Below are positions 52,479-61,023 of a stretch of DNA of 64,000 bases, in pieces; the stretch's first letter is position 1; each line of letters starts with the position of its first letter. Under the pieces are notes generated by a model. That model searched no databases. It was not told the origin of the DNA and saw nothing but the letters and a program-made list of their open reading frames with translations. The DNA is from Bordetella genomosp. 7. Its GTDB lineage: Bacteria; Pseudomonadota; Gammaproteobacteria; Burkholderiales; Burkholderiaceae_B. The stretch is taken from assembly GCF_002261265.1 (NCBI RefSeq), contig NZ_NEVK01000006.1:698934-762933 (forward strand). The letters run 5' to 3'. A program made the position numbers and the translations under genes.

Positions 52479-53843
52479 ATGGATCTATCGCCGCTTGTGC
52501 TGGCCCGTATCCAATTCGCCGCCAACCTGACTTTCCACATCCTGTTTCCCGCCATCAATATCGCGCTGGCGTGGATACTGCTGTATTTCAAACTGCGGTG
52601 GCGGTCTACCGGCGATGTCGCCTGGCTGGACGCCTACCGATTCTGGATCAGGGTCTTCGCCCTGTCGTTCGGCCTGGGCGTCGTGTCCGGCCTGACCATG
52701 AGCTTCCAGTTCGGCACGACCTTCCCCGGTTTCATGGAAAGAGCCGGCAATGTGGTGGGGCCGTTGATGGGCTACGAGGTCATGACGGCGTTCTTCCTCG
52801 AGGCCGGGTTCCTGGGCATCATGCTGTTCGGCCGCGGCCGCGTGCCCGAATGGGTGCACACCCTGGCGATGAGCCTCGTGGCGTTCGGCGTCACCCTGTC
52901 GGCGTTCTGGATCCTGGTGGCGAACTCCTGGATGCAGACGCCCGCGGGCGCCGAGATGATAGACGGCAAGTTCTATCCCACCGACTGGCTGCAGATCCTG
53001 TTCAACGCGTCTTTGCCGCTGCGGTTTTCTCACATGTTGCTGGCCTCGGTGGTCACCGCCGCCTTCGTGGTGCTGGGCGTGTCGGCCTGGCAGGCGCTGC
53101 GCCGGCCACTGCGCCCCGGCGAGCGCAAGGCCTTCATGACGGGGCTGGTGCTGGCGGCGGCCGTCATCCCGGTGCAGATGCTGGTGGGCGACACGGCCGG
53201 ACGCCTGGCCGCGCAGACGCAGCCCGCCAAGATCGCCGCCATCGAAGGGCTGTGGGAAACCCAGAAAGGGGCCGGCACGGTGCTGATCGGCTGGCCCGAC
53301 GAAGCCACGCGCAGCAACAAGTGGGCGATCACCATTCCGTACGGCGCGAGCCTGCTCATCACCCATAGCCTCGATGGCGAAGTCCAGGGGCTGAATGATT
53401 TTCCCGACGCCCATCCACCGGTGGCGCCGGTGTTCTTCAGCTTTCGCATCATGGCCGGCGTGGGCGTGCTGATGGTGCTGTCTTCGTGGGGCGGGCTGTG
53501 GCTGTTGCGCAAGCGGCGCTGGAACCCCGACGCACTGCCGCGCTGGGCCTTGCAGGGGCTGGCCGCGATGACATTCTCTGGCTGGGTGGCCACGGTGGCC
53601 GGCTGGTACACCGCCGAAATCGGCCGGCAGCCCTGGGTAGTGTATGGGCACATCCGCAGCGCGGAAGTCGTGGCCGACCAGCCCGCCGCGGCCTTCGCAC
53701 TGTCGCTGTCGGGCTTCCTGCTGCTCTACACCTTCTTGCTGGTGTCTTATATAGGCACGCTGGTCTATCAGGCCAACAAGGGCATCGAGCCCTCGCAGCC
53801 GGCCCGCCCGGCGCCAGCGGCCATGGGAGAACTCGATGGATAG
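52479..53843 (+). CDS. cioA: Cytochrome bd-type (cyanide-insensitive) quinol oxidase subunit I
   Basis: 454 aa integral membrane protein with about nine helices, binding hemes b558, b595 and d. It oxidises ubiquinol and reduces O2 to water. Heme ligands are visible: H20 in LTFHILFPAINIAL and H185 in RFSHMLLAS. GRQPW in AEIGRQPWVVYG is the conserved quinol-oxidase block. The periplasmic Q-loop is short, as in the CIO subgroup. ATG 52479 follows AAGGGA. Its stop overlaps subunit II by 8 bases. Cyanide insensitivity is a family inference. It may receive electrons from the neighbouring catabolic pathways. Confidence 0.93.
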   Translation: MDLSPLVLARIQFAANLTFHILFPAINIALAWILLYFKLRWRSTGDVAWLDAYRFWIRVFALSFGLGVVSGLTMSFQFGTTFPGFMERAGNVVGPLMGYEVMTAFFLEAGFLGIMLFGRGRVPEWVHTLAMSLVAFGVTLSAFWILVANSWMQTPAGAEMIDGKFYPTDWLQILFNASLPLRFSHMLLASVVTAAFVVLGVSAWQALRRPLRPGERKAFMTGLVLAAAVIPVQMLVGDTAGRLAAQTQPAKIAAIEGLWETQKGAGTVLIGWPDEATRSNKWAITIPYGASLLITHSLDGEVQGLNDFPDAHPPVAPVFFSFRIMAGVGVLMVLSSWGGLWLLRKRRWNPDALPRWALQGLAAMTFSGWVATVAGWYTAEIGRQPWVVYGHIRSAEVVADQPAAAFALSLSGFLLLYTFLLVSYIGTLVYQANKGIEPSQPARPAPAAMGELDG

Positions 53844-54891
53844 TCTGGCAACGTATTCGGGCGGCCTGGCCGCGGGCGATCCGGCATTCTGGCTGCCGCT
53901 GGTGTTCATGGGGCTGATGGGTTTTGCGATACTCGCCTACGTCTTGCTCGACGGCTTCGATCTGGGCGTGGGCATCTTGCTCAACAGCGGCGTCGATGAC
54001 TCCACCCGCACCACCATGCTGGCGTCCATAGGCACCTTCTGGGACGCCAACGAAACCTGGCTGGTGCTGGGCATCGGCATCCTGCTGGTGGCTTTCCCGT
54101 TCGCGTACGGGGGCATTTTGCGCGAACTGTATTTCCCCGTCACGCTGATGCTGTTCGGCCTGATCCTGCGCGGCGTGGCCTTCGATTTCCGCGCCAAGAC
54201 GCCGCCTGCACGCCGCACCCTCTGGACGCGCCTGTTCTGGATCGGCTCCATCGTGGCCGCCTGGGCGCAAGGGTATATCCTGGGCGGGGTGGTCACCGGC
54301 CATAACCACGGGCTGCAATACCGGTTGTTCTCGGCGTTCGTGGGCGCATGTGTAGTGGCGGGCTACGCGCAGCTGGGGGCCGCATGGCTCATCATGAAAA
54401 CCGAAGGCGCGCTGCAGCGCCAGGCCGTGCGCTGGGCAAGGCGGGCCTGGTGGGGCCTGGCTGCCGGCATCGTCGCCGTATCGGTTGTCACGCCGCAGAT
54501 GGATCCGCAGATCTGGCAACGCTGGACCAGCGTCACAGGCCTGTACCTTGCCCCGTTGCCCATTGCCACGGCGGTGTGCCTGATTGCGCTGGCCGCCGTG
54601 CTGCGCACGCTGCCCCGACCGCGCGACAAGCTCTGCTGGCTGCCGTTCGCCCTGACCGCCGCGATCTTCACGCTGGCTTTCCTCGGCCTGGCCGCCAGCT
54701 TGTTTCCGTGGCTGCTGATGGGACGCATCACTCTGTGGCAAGGCGCTGCCGCGCCCGGCTCGCTGAAGCTGGTACTTGCCGGCGCCTGCGTGGTGCTGCC
54801 CGTCATCATCGCGTACAACGCGTATGCCTACCGGGTGTTCTGGGGCAAGACAGACAAGACGCTCAGCTACGACGGCCCGCTTGCGCCCTGA
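53836..54891 (+). CDS. cioB: Cytochrome bd-type (cyanide-insensitive) quinol oxidase subunit II
   Basis: 351 aa integral membrane protein with about eight helices. FMGLMGFAILAYVLLDGFDLGVGIL at the N-terminus and FWDANETWLVLGIGILLVAFPFAYG are the CydB/CioB hallmarks. It stabilises the heme b595/d centres of subunit I. ATG 53836 lies within the end of cioA (ATGGATAG), implying coupled translation and equal stoichiometry. No cydX-like small gene is evident after it; the next 102 bases hold a promoter for the CoA-transferase gene. Confidence 0.93.
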   Translation: MDSLATYSGGLAAGDPAFWLPLVFMGLMGFAILAYVLLDGFDLGVGILLNSGVDDSTRTTMLASIGTFWDANETWLVLGIGILLVAFPFAYGGILRELYFPVTLMLFGLILRGVAFDFRAKTPPARRTLWTRLFWIGSIVAAWAQGYILGGVVTGHNHGLQYRLFSAFVGACVVAGYAQLGAAWLIMKTEGALQRQAVRWARRAWWGLAAGIVAVSVVTPQMDPQIWQRWTSVTGLYLAPLPIATAVCLIALAAVLRTLPRPRDKLCWLPFALTAAIFTLAFLGLAASLFPWLLMGRITLWQGAAAPGSLKLVLAGACVVLPVIIAYNAYAYRVFWGKTDKTLSYDGPLAP

Positions 54892-54903
54892 GCGGGCGCC
54901 GCG

Positions 54904-54920
54904 GGGCCGAAGTACGGAAC
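54904..54920 (+). promoter_or_regulatory. Copy C of the 17-bp shared promoter element (CoA-transferase gene)
   Basis: GGGCCGAAGTACGGAAC matches the element at 60928 (read on the minus strand as TTTCCAAAGTACGGAAC) at 13 of 17 positions, with the AAGTACGGAAC half identical. Exactly 16 bases downstream is TTGACG (54937-54942). It lies upstream of the CoA-transferase gene. The same order and spacing occur at the two other copies, so this is read as an activator site. Confidence 0.55.
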
Positions 54921-54936
54921 GCCCTTCTGCGCGGCA

Positions 54937-54965
54937 TTGACGCATCGGCCCCCGCGCGCTATCTA
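54937..54965 (+). promoter_or_regulatory. Candidate promoter of the CoA-transferase gene
   Basis: TTGACG (54937-54942, 5 of 6 to -35) is followed after 17 bases by TATCTA (54960-54965), a poor -10. A weak -10 with a good -35 and an upstream repeat fits activator-dependent initiation. The ATG of the CoA-transferase gene is 28 bases downstream. Confidence 0.4.
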
Positions 54966-54993
54966 GCACATCTCATCACACGGAACCCCACGC

Positions 54994-56268
54994 ATGACTC
55001 AGGCTGCAGCAGTCGATCTGGCGAAATACATCCGGGCCGGCGATACCATTACCTTCGGTCAGGCAGACGCGCTGCCACGCACCTTGCTGCGCCTGCTGGC
55101 CGAGCAACGCAGCCAGATCGGCAGGACACGGCTGTTCCTGGGCATTGGCCAGGGCCTGCAAGACATCCTGCGCCCGGAATACGCCGCTGACTTCGACTAC
55201 GTCTCGTACTGCGCCAGCGGCACCAATCGCGCTCTGGCCAAGGCGGGCGTGCTGGATATTCTTCCCGAAAGCTATTCATCTTTGCCGCAGCTGCTCGGCG
55301 CCGGCCCGTTGCGCGCCGACGTGGTGTTCTTGCGCGTGTCGCCGCCCGACGAACAGGGACGCTACAGCCTGGGCATGGCGCGTGAATATGTTCTGGCTCC
55401 GCTGCGCGCAGCGCGCGCCATCATTGCCGAGGTCAGCCCCTCTACCCCCTGGACCTACGGCGGGCCGTATCTGCTCGAAAGCGACTTTGCCCTGCTTATC
55501 GACACCGACAGCGATGACCCCGGCGCGGACGCCGCCGCGCCCGGGCCGATAGAAACGGCTATCGGGCGCAACGTTGCGTCGGTCGTGCCTGACGGCGCCA
55601 CGCTGCAGACTGGCATCGGCTCGATCCCGGACGCCGTGCTGGCGGCGCTGGGCAATCACCGCGACCTGGGCCTGCATTCCGGCAGCCTGGGTGAAGGCAT
55701 CGTCACGCTGGCCGAATCCGGCGCGCTGACCAACGCCCGCAAAGGCATCGACGCCGGGCTGACCGTGGGCGGCGTATTGATGGGCGGCCCGCGCCTGCGG
55801 CGCTTTGCGCACCGCAATGCACAGCTCGAATTGCGGGGCACCGAATACACGCACGATGCTCGCCTGCTGGCCGGCCTGAATCGCTTCACCGCCATCAATT
55901 CCGCCATCGAAGTCGATCTCACCGGGCAGATCAACACGGAAATGGCCGGCGGCGGCTATATCGGCGCCATCGGCGGCGTGAACGATTTCCTGCGCGGCGC
56001 GCAGGCCAGCCAGGATGGCACTCCCATCGTCGCCCTGCCTTCCATGGCCCGCGAACAAAGCCGCATTGTCGCCGCATTGTCGGGCCCGGCCACGGTGCCG
56101 CGCAGCTGCTCGTGCGTCATCGTCACCGAACACGGCGTGGCCGATCTCCGGGGGCTGACTCTCAGCCAGCGCGTCGACAAAATGATCGGCATCGCGCATC
56201 CCGGCCAACGCGACGCGCTGGAAAACGCCTTCAGCGCCATGCCTGCGCAAGGCTGGAAAAAACGCTGA
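54994..56268 (+). CDS. Acetyl-CoA hydrolase/CoA-transferase family protein
   Basis: 424 aa, Cat1/4-hydroxybutyrate-CoA-transferase family. Members move CoA between acyl groups (usually from acetyl-CoA) through a glutamyl-CoA intermediate. The family block FTAINSAIEVDLTGQINTEMAGG contains the candidate catalytic Glu, and GGGYIGAIGGVNDFLRGA and VIVTEHGVADLRGLT complete it. LQTGIGSIPDAVLAALG marks the second domain near residue 210. It lies upstream of and converges on the IclR genes. In this cluster it could activate the acid substrate of the beta-oxidation-like pathway. Confidence 0.9.
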   Translation: MTQAAAVDLAKYIRAGDTITFGQADALPRTLLRLLAEQRSQIGRTRLFLGIGQGLQDILRPEYAADFDYVSYCASGTNRALAKAGVLDILPESYSSLPQLLGAGPLRADVVFLRVSPPDEQGRYSLGMAREYVLAPLRAARAIIAEVSPSTPWTYGGPYLLESDFALLIDTDSDDPGADAAAPGPIETAIGRNVASVVPDGATLQTGIGSIPDAVLAALGNHRDLGLHSGSLGEGIVTLAESGALTNARKGIDAGLTVGGVLMGGPRLRRFAHRNAQLELRGTEYTHDARLLAGLNRFTAINSAIEVDLTGQINTEMAGGGYIGAIGGVNDFLRGAQASQDGTPIVALPSMAREQSRIVAALSGPATVPRSCSCVIVTEHGVADLRGLTLSQRVDKMIGIAHPGQRDALENAFSAMPAQGWKKR

Positions 56269-57060
56269 TCACAACTCGCCGTCGAAGTCCGCCAGCAGGT
56301 CCTGCAGGCGGTCGGCGGCCTGGCACAACGCCGGCGCGATCAGTTTGCTTTCGGTGGCCAGGTCCGACTGCAATTGCGCCCGGCTGCAGCTCAAGCTCAT
56401 CACGATGCGCTTGCGCCCCGCCACCAATGGCGTGGCAATACCGTAAGAATCGCGCTTGTAGCCGGCCATCACCGAGCACACGCCCGTCTTGCGCAGTTCA
56501 GTGAAACTATGCTGGATGCCGCGCGCGGGCCCGCCGGCAGGCTCGTCCTCGTGTTCGCGCAACTGTTCCAGCAGGCTGGCGCGCTCGTCCGGCGGCAGGC
56601 CGTACAGATAGGCCCGGCCGATGGCCGTGCTGCCCAAGGGCACCACCGACCCCACACCCTGGCGCAACGTGCCCATGCGATAGCTGGCCCGGTACCCCAC
56701 GTAGAGCATGTCGAGATGGTCGCGTATGCCCAGCGCCACGGCCACATGAAGCTGGTCGGCAAGCTCTTGCATCAGCGGGCCGACCCTGTGCAACAGCTCG
56801 CTGCCCGCCAGGTAGGCATGGCCGATGCCCACGGGGGCCGCGCCCAGCTCGAACTCGCGCCCGCCGGGCACGCGCCGCAGGAACCCAAGGTGCAGCAGTG
56901 TCGTGGTCAGGCGCGACACCGTGGCCTTGGGCAGGCCCGTGCGACGCACCAGTTCCGTGTTGGACAACGGAGTGCGTTCGGACCTGAAGGCGCGCAACAC
57001 CTGCATGCCGCGCTGCACGGTCAGTACCGCGCCGGCCGTCGCGTCGCTACGCGCAGTCAT
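56269..57060 (-). CDS. IclR-family transcriptional regulator (1)
   Basis: 263 aa. The N-terminal winged helix (about 12-75) reads VQRGMQVLRAFRSERTPLSNTELVRRTGLPKATVSRL, and the IclR effector domain follows (GSVVPLGSTAIGRAYL, ELRKTGVCSVMAGYKRDSYGIATPLV). ATG 57060 overlaps the stop of the second IclR gene by 4 bases, so the two are translated in sequence. The gene stops 1 base from the end of the converging CoA-transferase gene. Members of the family (PcaR, PobR and others) often activate catabolic operons from sites upstream of -35; this one is a candidate for the shared element. Confidence 0.9.
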   Translation of the reverse strand: MTARSDATAGAVLTVQRGMQVLRAFRSERTPLSNTELVRRTGLPKATVSRLTTTLLHLGFLRRVPGGREFELGAAPVGIGHAYLAGSELLHRVGPLMQELADQLHVAVALGIRDHLDMLYVGYRASYRMGTLRQGVGSVVPLGSTAIGRAYLYGLPPDERASLLEQLREHEDEPAGGPARGIQHSFTELRKTGVCSVMAGYKRDSYGIATPLVAGRKRIVMSLSCSRAQLQSDLATESKLIAPALCQAADRLQDLLADFDGEL

Positions 57061-57902
57061 TGGGGCACCACCTGTTGCTGGATGCCGGCCACCATGGCCA
57101 GCAGCTGGGGCCCGATTTCGCGCTCTACACGCGCCCGCGTCATCTGCTGGCTGGCGCCAACGCACGCCAACACCATGGGCGCATGCCCTTCTACGAGCAG
57201 CGGCGCGGCCACGATGCCGATCTCGCTATCCCATTCGCCCAGCGACGAGCAATAGCCCACGCGATGAACCTGGGCCAGGCCTTCGCTGGTACGGCGCCGC
57301 ATCTGCGGCCAGTGCCGCAGCGCACGGCGCTCGACGTTCTCAAGCAAGTAATAACGTTCAAGTTCGGGCAACGCCGCCAGCAGGGCCCAGCCCATCGGCG
57401 AAGAAGCGATGCCCAGGCGCACGCCTGCATGCAGATCCAGCGCCAGCGTAGATTGCGCGCTGCGGCAGCTTTCCAGCACGATCATGTCGAGCCGGTCGCG
57501 CGAGCTCAGGTTTACATGCACCTTGTGGCGGTCGGCGAACCCCTGCATGCTTGCATACGCCACGCGCTGCAGGTCGGAATTGACCATGGCGCCGTAGCCC
57601 AGGGTCAATGCCGACGGCGCAAGCCGGTATTTGCGCGCGCTGGGGTCGTGGAACAGGTAGCCCAGCGCCACAAGCGTCTGGGCCATGCGGGTAACCGTAG
57701 AGGCCGGCAGGCTGCAGCGCTGCGCGAGCTCGCGCGTGCCCAGCCAACGCTCGCCGGGCAAAAAGGCCGCCAGCACGGCCAGCGCCCGGGCAAACGGCTC
57801 CACGACGGCGGGCGAGCCCGCCGCAGCCCGCTTGCGCCGGGACGCGGCCGTTTCAGGCGATGCCGGCTCGCGCGCTAGCGACGGCATGGGCGCGCTGTAC
57901 AT
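57057..57902 (-). CDS. IclR-family transcriptional regulator (2)
   Basis: 281 aa. Winged helix about residues 35-95 (PFARALAVLAAFLPGERWLGTRELAQRCSLPASTVTRM), then the effector domain with LDLHAGVRLGIASSPMGWALLAAL and VGYCSSLGEWDSEIGIVAAPLLV. The start is uncertain: ATG 57902 is chosen as it avoids overlap with the thiolase stop at 57928, but ATG 57887 or an earlier TTG/GTG are possible. It is distinct in sequence from the neighbouring IclR protein (e.g. STVTRMAQTLVALGYL against ATVSRLTTTLLHLGFL), so not a recent duplicate. Both end the minus-strand maoC operon. Confidence 0.87.
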   Translation of the reverse strand: MYSAPMPSLAREPASPETAASRRKRAAAGSPAVVEPFARALAVLAAFLPGERWLGTRELAQRCSLPASTVTRMAQTLVALGYLFHDPSARKYRLAPSALTLGYGAMVNSDLQRVAYASMQGFADRHKVHVNLSSRDRLDMIVLESCRSAQSTLALDLHAGVRLGIASSPMGWALLAALPELERYYLLENVERRALRHWPQMRRRTSEGLAQVHRVGYCSSLGEWDSEIGIVAAPLLVEGHAPMVLACVGASQQMTRARVEREIGPQLLAMVAGIQQQVVPQ

Positions 57903-57927
57903 CGCACGATCGGTGTGCGGATGGGTG

Positions 57928-59133
57928 TCATGCACGCTCGAAGATCGCGGCAATGCCCTGCCCGCCGCCGATGCACATGGTCTCCAGCCCGTACCGGGCG
58001 TTGCGCCGCTGCATTTCGTGCAACAGCGTGGTCATGATGCGCACGCCGGTGGCGCCCACCGGATGGCCCAGCGAAATACCCGAGCCGTTGACGTTCAGGC
58101 GGTCTTGCAGCTCGTCCATCGAGCTGCCCCAACCCTGCACGCAGGCCAGCGCCTGGCAGGCGAACGCTTCGTTCAGTTCGATGAGGTCGAGCTGGTCGAA
58201 CTGCAGGCCGGTGCGGGCCAGCAGCTTCTGCACGGCCGGCACGGGTCCGATACCCATGCGCGACGGTTCGCATCCCGCTGCGGCCCAGCCCACCAGCCAC
58301 GCCATGGGTTCCAGGCCCAGCTCATGCAGCTTGTCTTCGGCCACGACCAGGCACGCCGCGGACGCGTCGTTCTGCTGGCAGGCATTGGCCGCGGTAACGA
58401 CACCGTCGCGCATGATCGGCTTGAAACCGGCGAAGCCTTCGATAGTCGAATCGCCCCGCACCCCTTCGTCGCGATCGACCACCAGCGCATCGCCCTTGCG
58501 CTGCGGCACTCGCACCGGGACGATTTCGCGTTCGAACAAACCTTTTTCCCACGCTGCCGCTGCGCGCTGATGGCTGCGCACTGCAAACGCGTCGGATTGT
58601 TCGCGGGTGATCCCGTAATCGCGCGCCAGGTTCTCGGCCGTTTCGATCATGCCGCTGATCCGCCCGAAACGCGCCTCGGGCTGCGAGCGCTCGCGGCCGC
58701 GATCCAGGCGGTCGTGCAACATGGGCGAGCCCGAGCGCGTGCCCCAGCGCACGCCGGTCGTGTAGTGTTCGACGTTGCTCATGCTCTCGACGCCGCCGGC
58801 CACCACGACATCGGCCGCGCCCGTCTGCACCATCATGGCGGCGGTGGCGATGGCTTGCAGGCCCCCGCCGCAGCGGCGGTCCAGCTGCATGCCCGGCACC
58901 TCGATGGGCAGGCCGGCCTGCAGGCCCACCCAGCGGCCCGTGCACGGGGTTTCGCCGTTCATGTAGCTCTGCGCAAAAACGATGTCGTCGATGCGCGCCG
59001 GGTCCAGGCCCGAACGTTCAAGCACGGCGCGCGTGGCAATGGCGCCCAGCTCTTCGACTGGCACGCTCTTGAGCGCGCCCCCGAATTTCCCTACCGGCGT
59101 CCGCATCGGAGCAACAATGGCAGCTCGTTTCAT
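57928..59133 (-). CDS. Thiolase (acetyl-CoA C-acyltransferase family)
   Basis: 401 aa. Catalyses thiolytic cleavage of a 3-ketoacyl-CoA in beta-oxidation (or the reverse condensation). The acyl-accepting Cys is C88 in LDRRCGGGLQAIA. NEAFACQALA is the next active-site block, followed by GSGISLGHPVGATGVR with the His, and the second Cys lies in MCIGGGQGIAAIFE. It starts with MKRAAIVAPMRTPVGKFGGAL. RBS AGGAGACG precedes ATG 59133. It lies between the SDR gene upstream and the IclR genes downstream. Confidence 0.93.
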   Translation of the reverse strand: MKRAAIVAPMRTPVGKFGGALKSVPVEELGAIATRAVLERSGLDPARIDDIVFAQSYMNGETPCTGRWVGLQAGLPIEVPGMQLDRRCGGGLQAIATAAMMVQTGAADVVVAGGVESMSNVEHYTTGVRWGTRSGSPMLHDRLDRGRERSQPEARFGRISGMIETAENLARDYGITREQSDAFAVRSHQRAAAAWEKGLFEREIVPVRVPQRKGDALVVDRDEGVRGDSTIEGFAGFKPIMRDGVVTAANACQQNDASAACLVVAEDKLHELGLEPMAWLVGWAAAGCEPSRMGIGPVPAVQKLLARTGLQFDQLDLIELNEAFACQALACVQGWGSSMDELQDRLNVNGSGISLGHPVGATGVRIMTTLLHEMQRRNARYGLETMCIGGGQGIAAIFERA

Positions 59134-59202
59134 TCTTTCGTCTCCTGACGGCCATTGCCGTCCGTGTGGTGTATAAGGCCCATCGCCGCGCGCGTGCGCG
59201 GA

Positions 59203-59952
59203 TCAACCATAGCGGCCGCCGGTCACATGCAGGACTTCGCCGCTGATGAACGACGCGCTCTCGCTGGCCAGGAAGGCAACGGCATTGGCGACGTCATCCG
59301 GATGCCCGGCGCGCTTGACAGGCTGGCTCTGGATGGCGCGCTCTTTGATAGTTTCGTACGTGGGCAGCGCCTGCACCATCTCGGTGTCCATGAAACCGGG
59401 GGCCACGCAGTTCACCGTAATGCCATAGCGCCCCTCTTCCACGGCAAGCGCCTTGGCCATGCCGATCAGGCCGGCCTTGGCAGCCGAATAGTTGGCCTGC
59501 GTGGGGTTGCCGAAGTGGGCGCGCGAACTGATATTGACGATACGGCCCCACCCTTGTTCGATCATCTTGGGCATCACCGCGCGGCTGGCCAGGAACGCGC
59601 CCTTGAGCATCACGTTCATCACCTGGTCCCAGTCGTCTTCCGTCATCTTGACCAGATACTTGTCGCGCGGAAAGCCTGCGTTGTTCACCAGGATATGCAC
59701 GCCGCCGAAGGTGGCGACCGTCTCGTCCACCAGGCGCTGCACGTCGTCCGCCTTGGTGATGTCGCCCACCACGCAATGAGCCTTCAGGCCTTCGTCGCGA
59801 AGCGAGGCCGCCACGGCCTGCGCCGAGTCCGCCACGATGTCGGTAATGACTACGCTGGCGCCTTCGTGCGCCAGCTTGCGCGCCGTCGCCGCCCCCAGCC
59901 CTCGCGCCGAGCCGGTCACAATTGCCACCTTTCCGTTAATTCCCAGATCCAT
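59203..59952 (-). CDS. FabG-like short-chain dehydrogenase/reductase
   Basis: 249 aa. Motifs: VAIVTGSARGLGAATARKLA (NAD(P) binding), NNAGFPRDKYLVKMTEDDWDQV and the active site ISSRAHFGNPTQANYSAAKAGLIGM. The end SFISGEVLHVTGGRYG is typical of FabG/PhaB-type enzymes. Asp in VVITDIVAD after strand 2 suggests NAD. In this operon it probably oxidises the 3-hydroxyacyl-CoA made by the MaoC hydratase to the 3-ketoacyl-CoA used by the thiolase. It starts 24 bases after the maoC stop. Confidence 0.92.
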   Translation of the reverse strand: MDLGINGKVAIVTGSARGLGAATARKLAHEGASVVITDIVADSAQAVAASLRDEGLKAHCVVGDITKADDVQRLVDETVATFGGVHILVNNAGFPRDKYLVKMTEDDWDQVMNVMLKGAFLASRAVMPKMIEQGWGRIVNISSRAHFGNPTQANYSAAKAGLIGMAKALAVEEGRYGITVNCVAPGFMDTEMVQALPTYETIKERAIQSQPVKRAGHPDDVANAVAFLASESASFISGEVLHVTGGRYG

Positions 59953-59976
59953 GTCGGTATTCCGTTATCGATTGAC

Positions 59977-60858
59977 TTAAATGATTTCTACACGGCAGTT
60001 GTTCAACACCACCGCTTGCCGCTCAAGCGCAGTGGTGCGCAACGACAACACGTTGCCGTCTTTCCATATTTCGGTGCGCAGCGTATCCCCCGGCAGCACG
60101 ACGGCAGTGAACCGCACGCGCATGCTGGCGATCCGCTCGCCTTCGTAATCGAGCACCGCGCGCATCACCGCGTGCGCGGCCATGCCCATGGTGGCCATGC
60201 CATGCAGGATGGGCCGCTCGAACCCTGCGGTGCGCGCCACCTGCGGATCGGCGTGCAAGGGGTTCAGGTCGCCGCTGAGCCGGTAGATCAGCGCGGCTTG
60301 CGGCAGCGTCGGCAGGTCGCACACCGCATCGGGCGCCCGCTCGGGTATCGGGTGGGGCGGCGGCGGCGCGCCGTCGCTGCCGCCGGGGCCGAAACCGCCA
60401 TCGCCGCGCAGCAGGCTCAACTGCGTGACGGTCGCCAGCAAGATCGACGAGGCGGCATCGCGGATTTCCCTGCGCTGTTGCAACAGCGCCCCCTTGCCCG
60501 GGCCCTTGTCCCACAACGCGGTGACGCGGTTCTGGGCGACGACGCATCCGCTGGCCGGAATCTCCGCATGCAGGGCGATCTCTTGCTCAGCATGAACCAG
60601 GCGCTTCCAGTCGATGCCGGTGTCGGGCTCGCGCGCCCAGAACCCCGGATACGCCAGAACATTGGCCATGGTGGGAACAGAGCGCAGCGAGTTGCCGTCC
60701 AGGCCTTCATAGACGTAGCGCAGTTGCCGCTCATCGAGCGGGTCGGCGCCAAAGCCCAGGCCCAGCGCGTACAGCTGGGTGTCGCGCGCCTGGTATGCGT
60801 GTTCGATGGCTGCGAAATGCCGCGCGAGCAATCGTTCGGGGTTCAGGTTTGTGGTCAT
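59977..60858 (-). CDS. MaoC-family enoyl-CoA hydratase (double hotdog)
   Basis: 293 aa with two hotdog domains, the size of eukaryotic-type hydratase 2 proteins. The C-terminal domain carries the hydratase-2 motif LIYRLSGDLNPLHADPQVARTAGF with catalytic Asp and His, followed by RPILHGMATMGMAAHAVM. The N-terminal domain (about 1-150) is catalytically degenerate, as is usual. It adds water to 2-enoyl-CoA, giving (R)-3-hydroxyacyl-CoA. It is the first gene of the minus-strand operon, divergent from the acyl-CoA dehydrogenase, with a shared 17-bp element in between. Confidence 0.9.
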   Translation of the reverse strand: MTTNLNPERLLARHFAAIEHAYQARDTQLYALGLGFGADPLDERQLRYVYEGLDGNSLRSVPTMANVLAYPGFWAREPDTGIDWKRLVHAEQEIALHAEIPASGCVVAQNRVTALWDKGPGKGALLQQRREIRDAASSILLATVTQLSLLRGDGGFGPGGSDGAPPPPHPIPERAPDAVCDLPTLPQAALIYRLSGDLNPLHADPQVARTAGFERPILHGMATMGMAAHAVMRAVLDYEGERIASMRVRFTAVVLPGDTLRTEIWKDGNVLSLRTTALERQAVVLNNCRVEII

Positions 60859-60881
60859 GGGGATCCGCAGGAGTTTTACGG

Positions 60882-60911
60882 ATGATTCGCCATGTACTTG
60901 CTGCGGGTCAA
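60882..60911 (-). promoter_or_regulatory. Candidate promoter of the maoC operon
   Basis: On the minus strand TTGACC (60911-60906, 5 of 6 to -35) is followed after 18 bases by AATCAT (60887-60882, 4 of 6 to -10). Transcription would begin about 15-20 bases before the maoC ATG. The shared element copy A ends 16 bases upstream of this -35, the same spacing as at the CoA-transferase promoter. Confidence 0.45.
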
Positions 60912-60927
60912 TTGCATCGCAAGCATA

Positions 60928-60944
60928 GTTCCGTACTTTGGAAA
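60928..60944 (-). promoter_or_regulatory. Copy A of the 17-bp shared promoter element (maoC operon)
   Basis: On the minus strand TTTCCAAAGTACGGAAC, an imperfect dyad of the form TTCC-N7-GGAA. It matches copy B (61007) at 15 of 17 positions in inverted orientation across the divergent gap, so each copy points at its own gene. Sixteen bases separate it from TTGACC. Confidence 0.65.
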
Positions 60945-61006
60945 TGCGTAATTCTGCCCTTCGCTGCTGGTCAAGTGCTATGCTGTCCCCATATCCGGTT
61001 TATTGA

Positions 61007-61023
61007 TTTCCATTGTACGGAAC
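61007..61023 (+). promoter_or_regulatory. Copy B of the 17-bp shared promoter element (acyl-CoA dehydrogenase-etf operon)
   Basis: TTTCCATTGTACGGAAC on the plus strand, 15 of 17 to copy A. TTGACG (61039-61044) follows after 15 bases and would be the -35; the -10 region that follows is GC-rich and poor. The acyl-CoA dehydrogenase ATG is 71 bases downstream of the element. Confidence 0.65.

Noticed and set aside
59147..59162. GACGGC-CATT-GCCGTC stem before the thiolase start
   Set aside because: Only 6 bp, no U-run and not followed by any second structure; too common at this GC content to call regulatory.
59155..60885. A 576-codon plus-strand frame opposite the SDR and MaoC genes
   Set aside because: Antisense shadow with no domain; both minus-strand genes have intact catalytic motifs.
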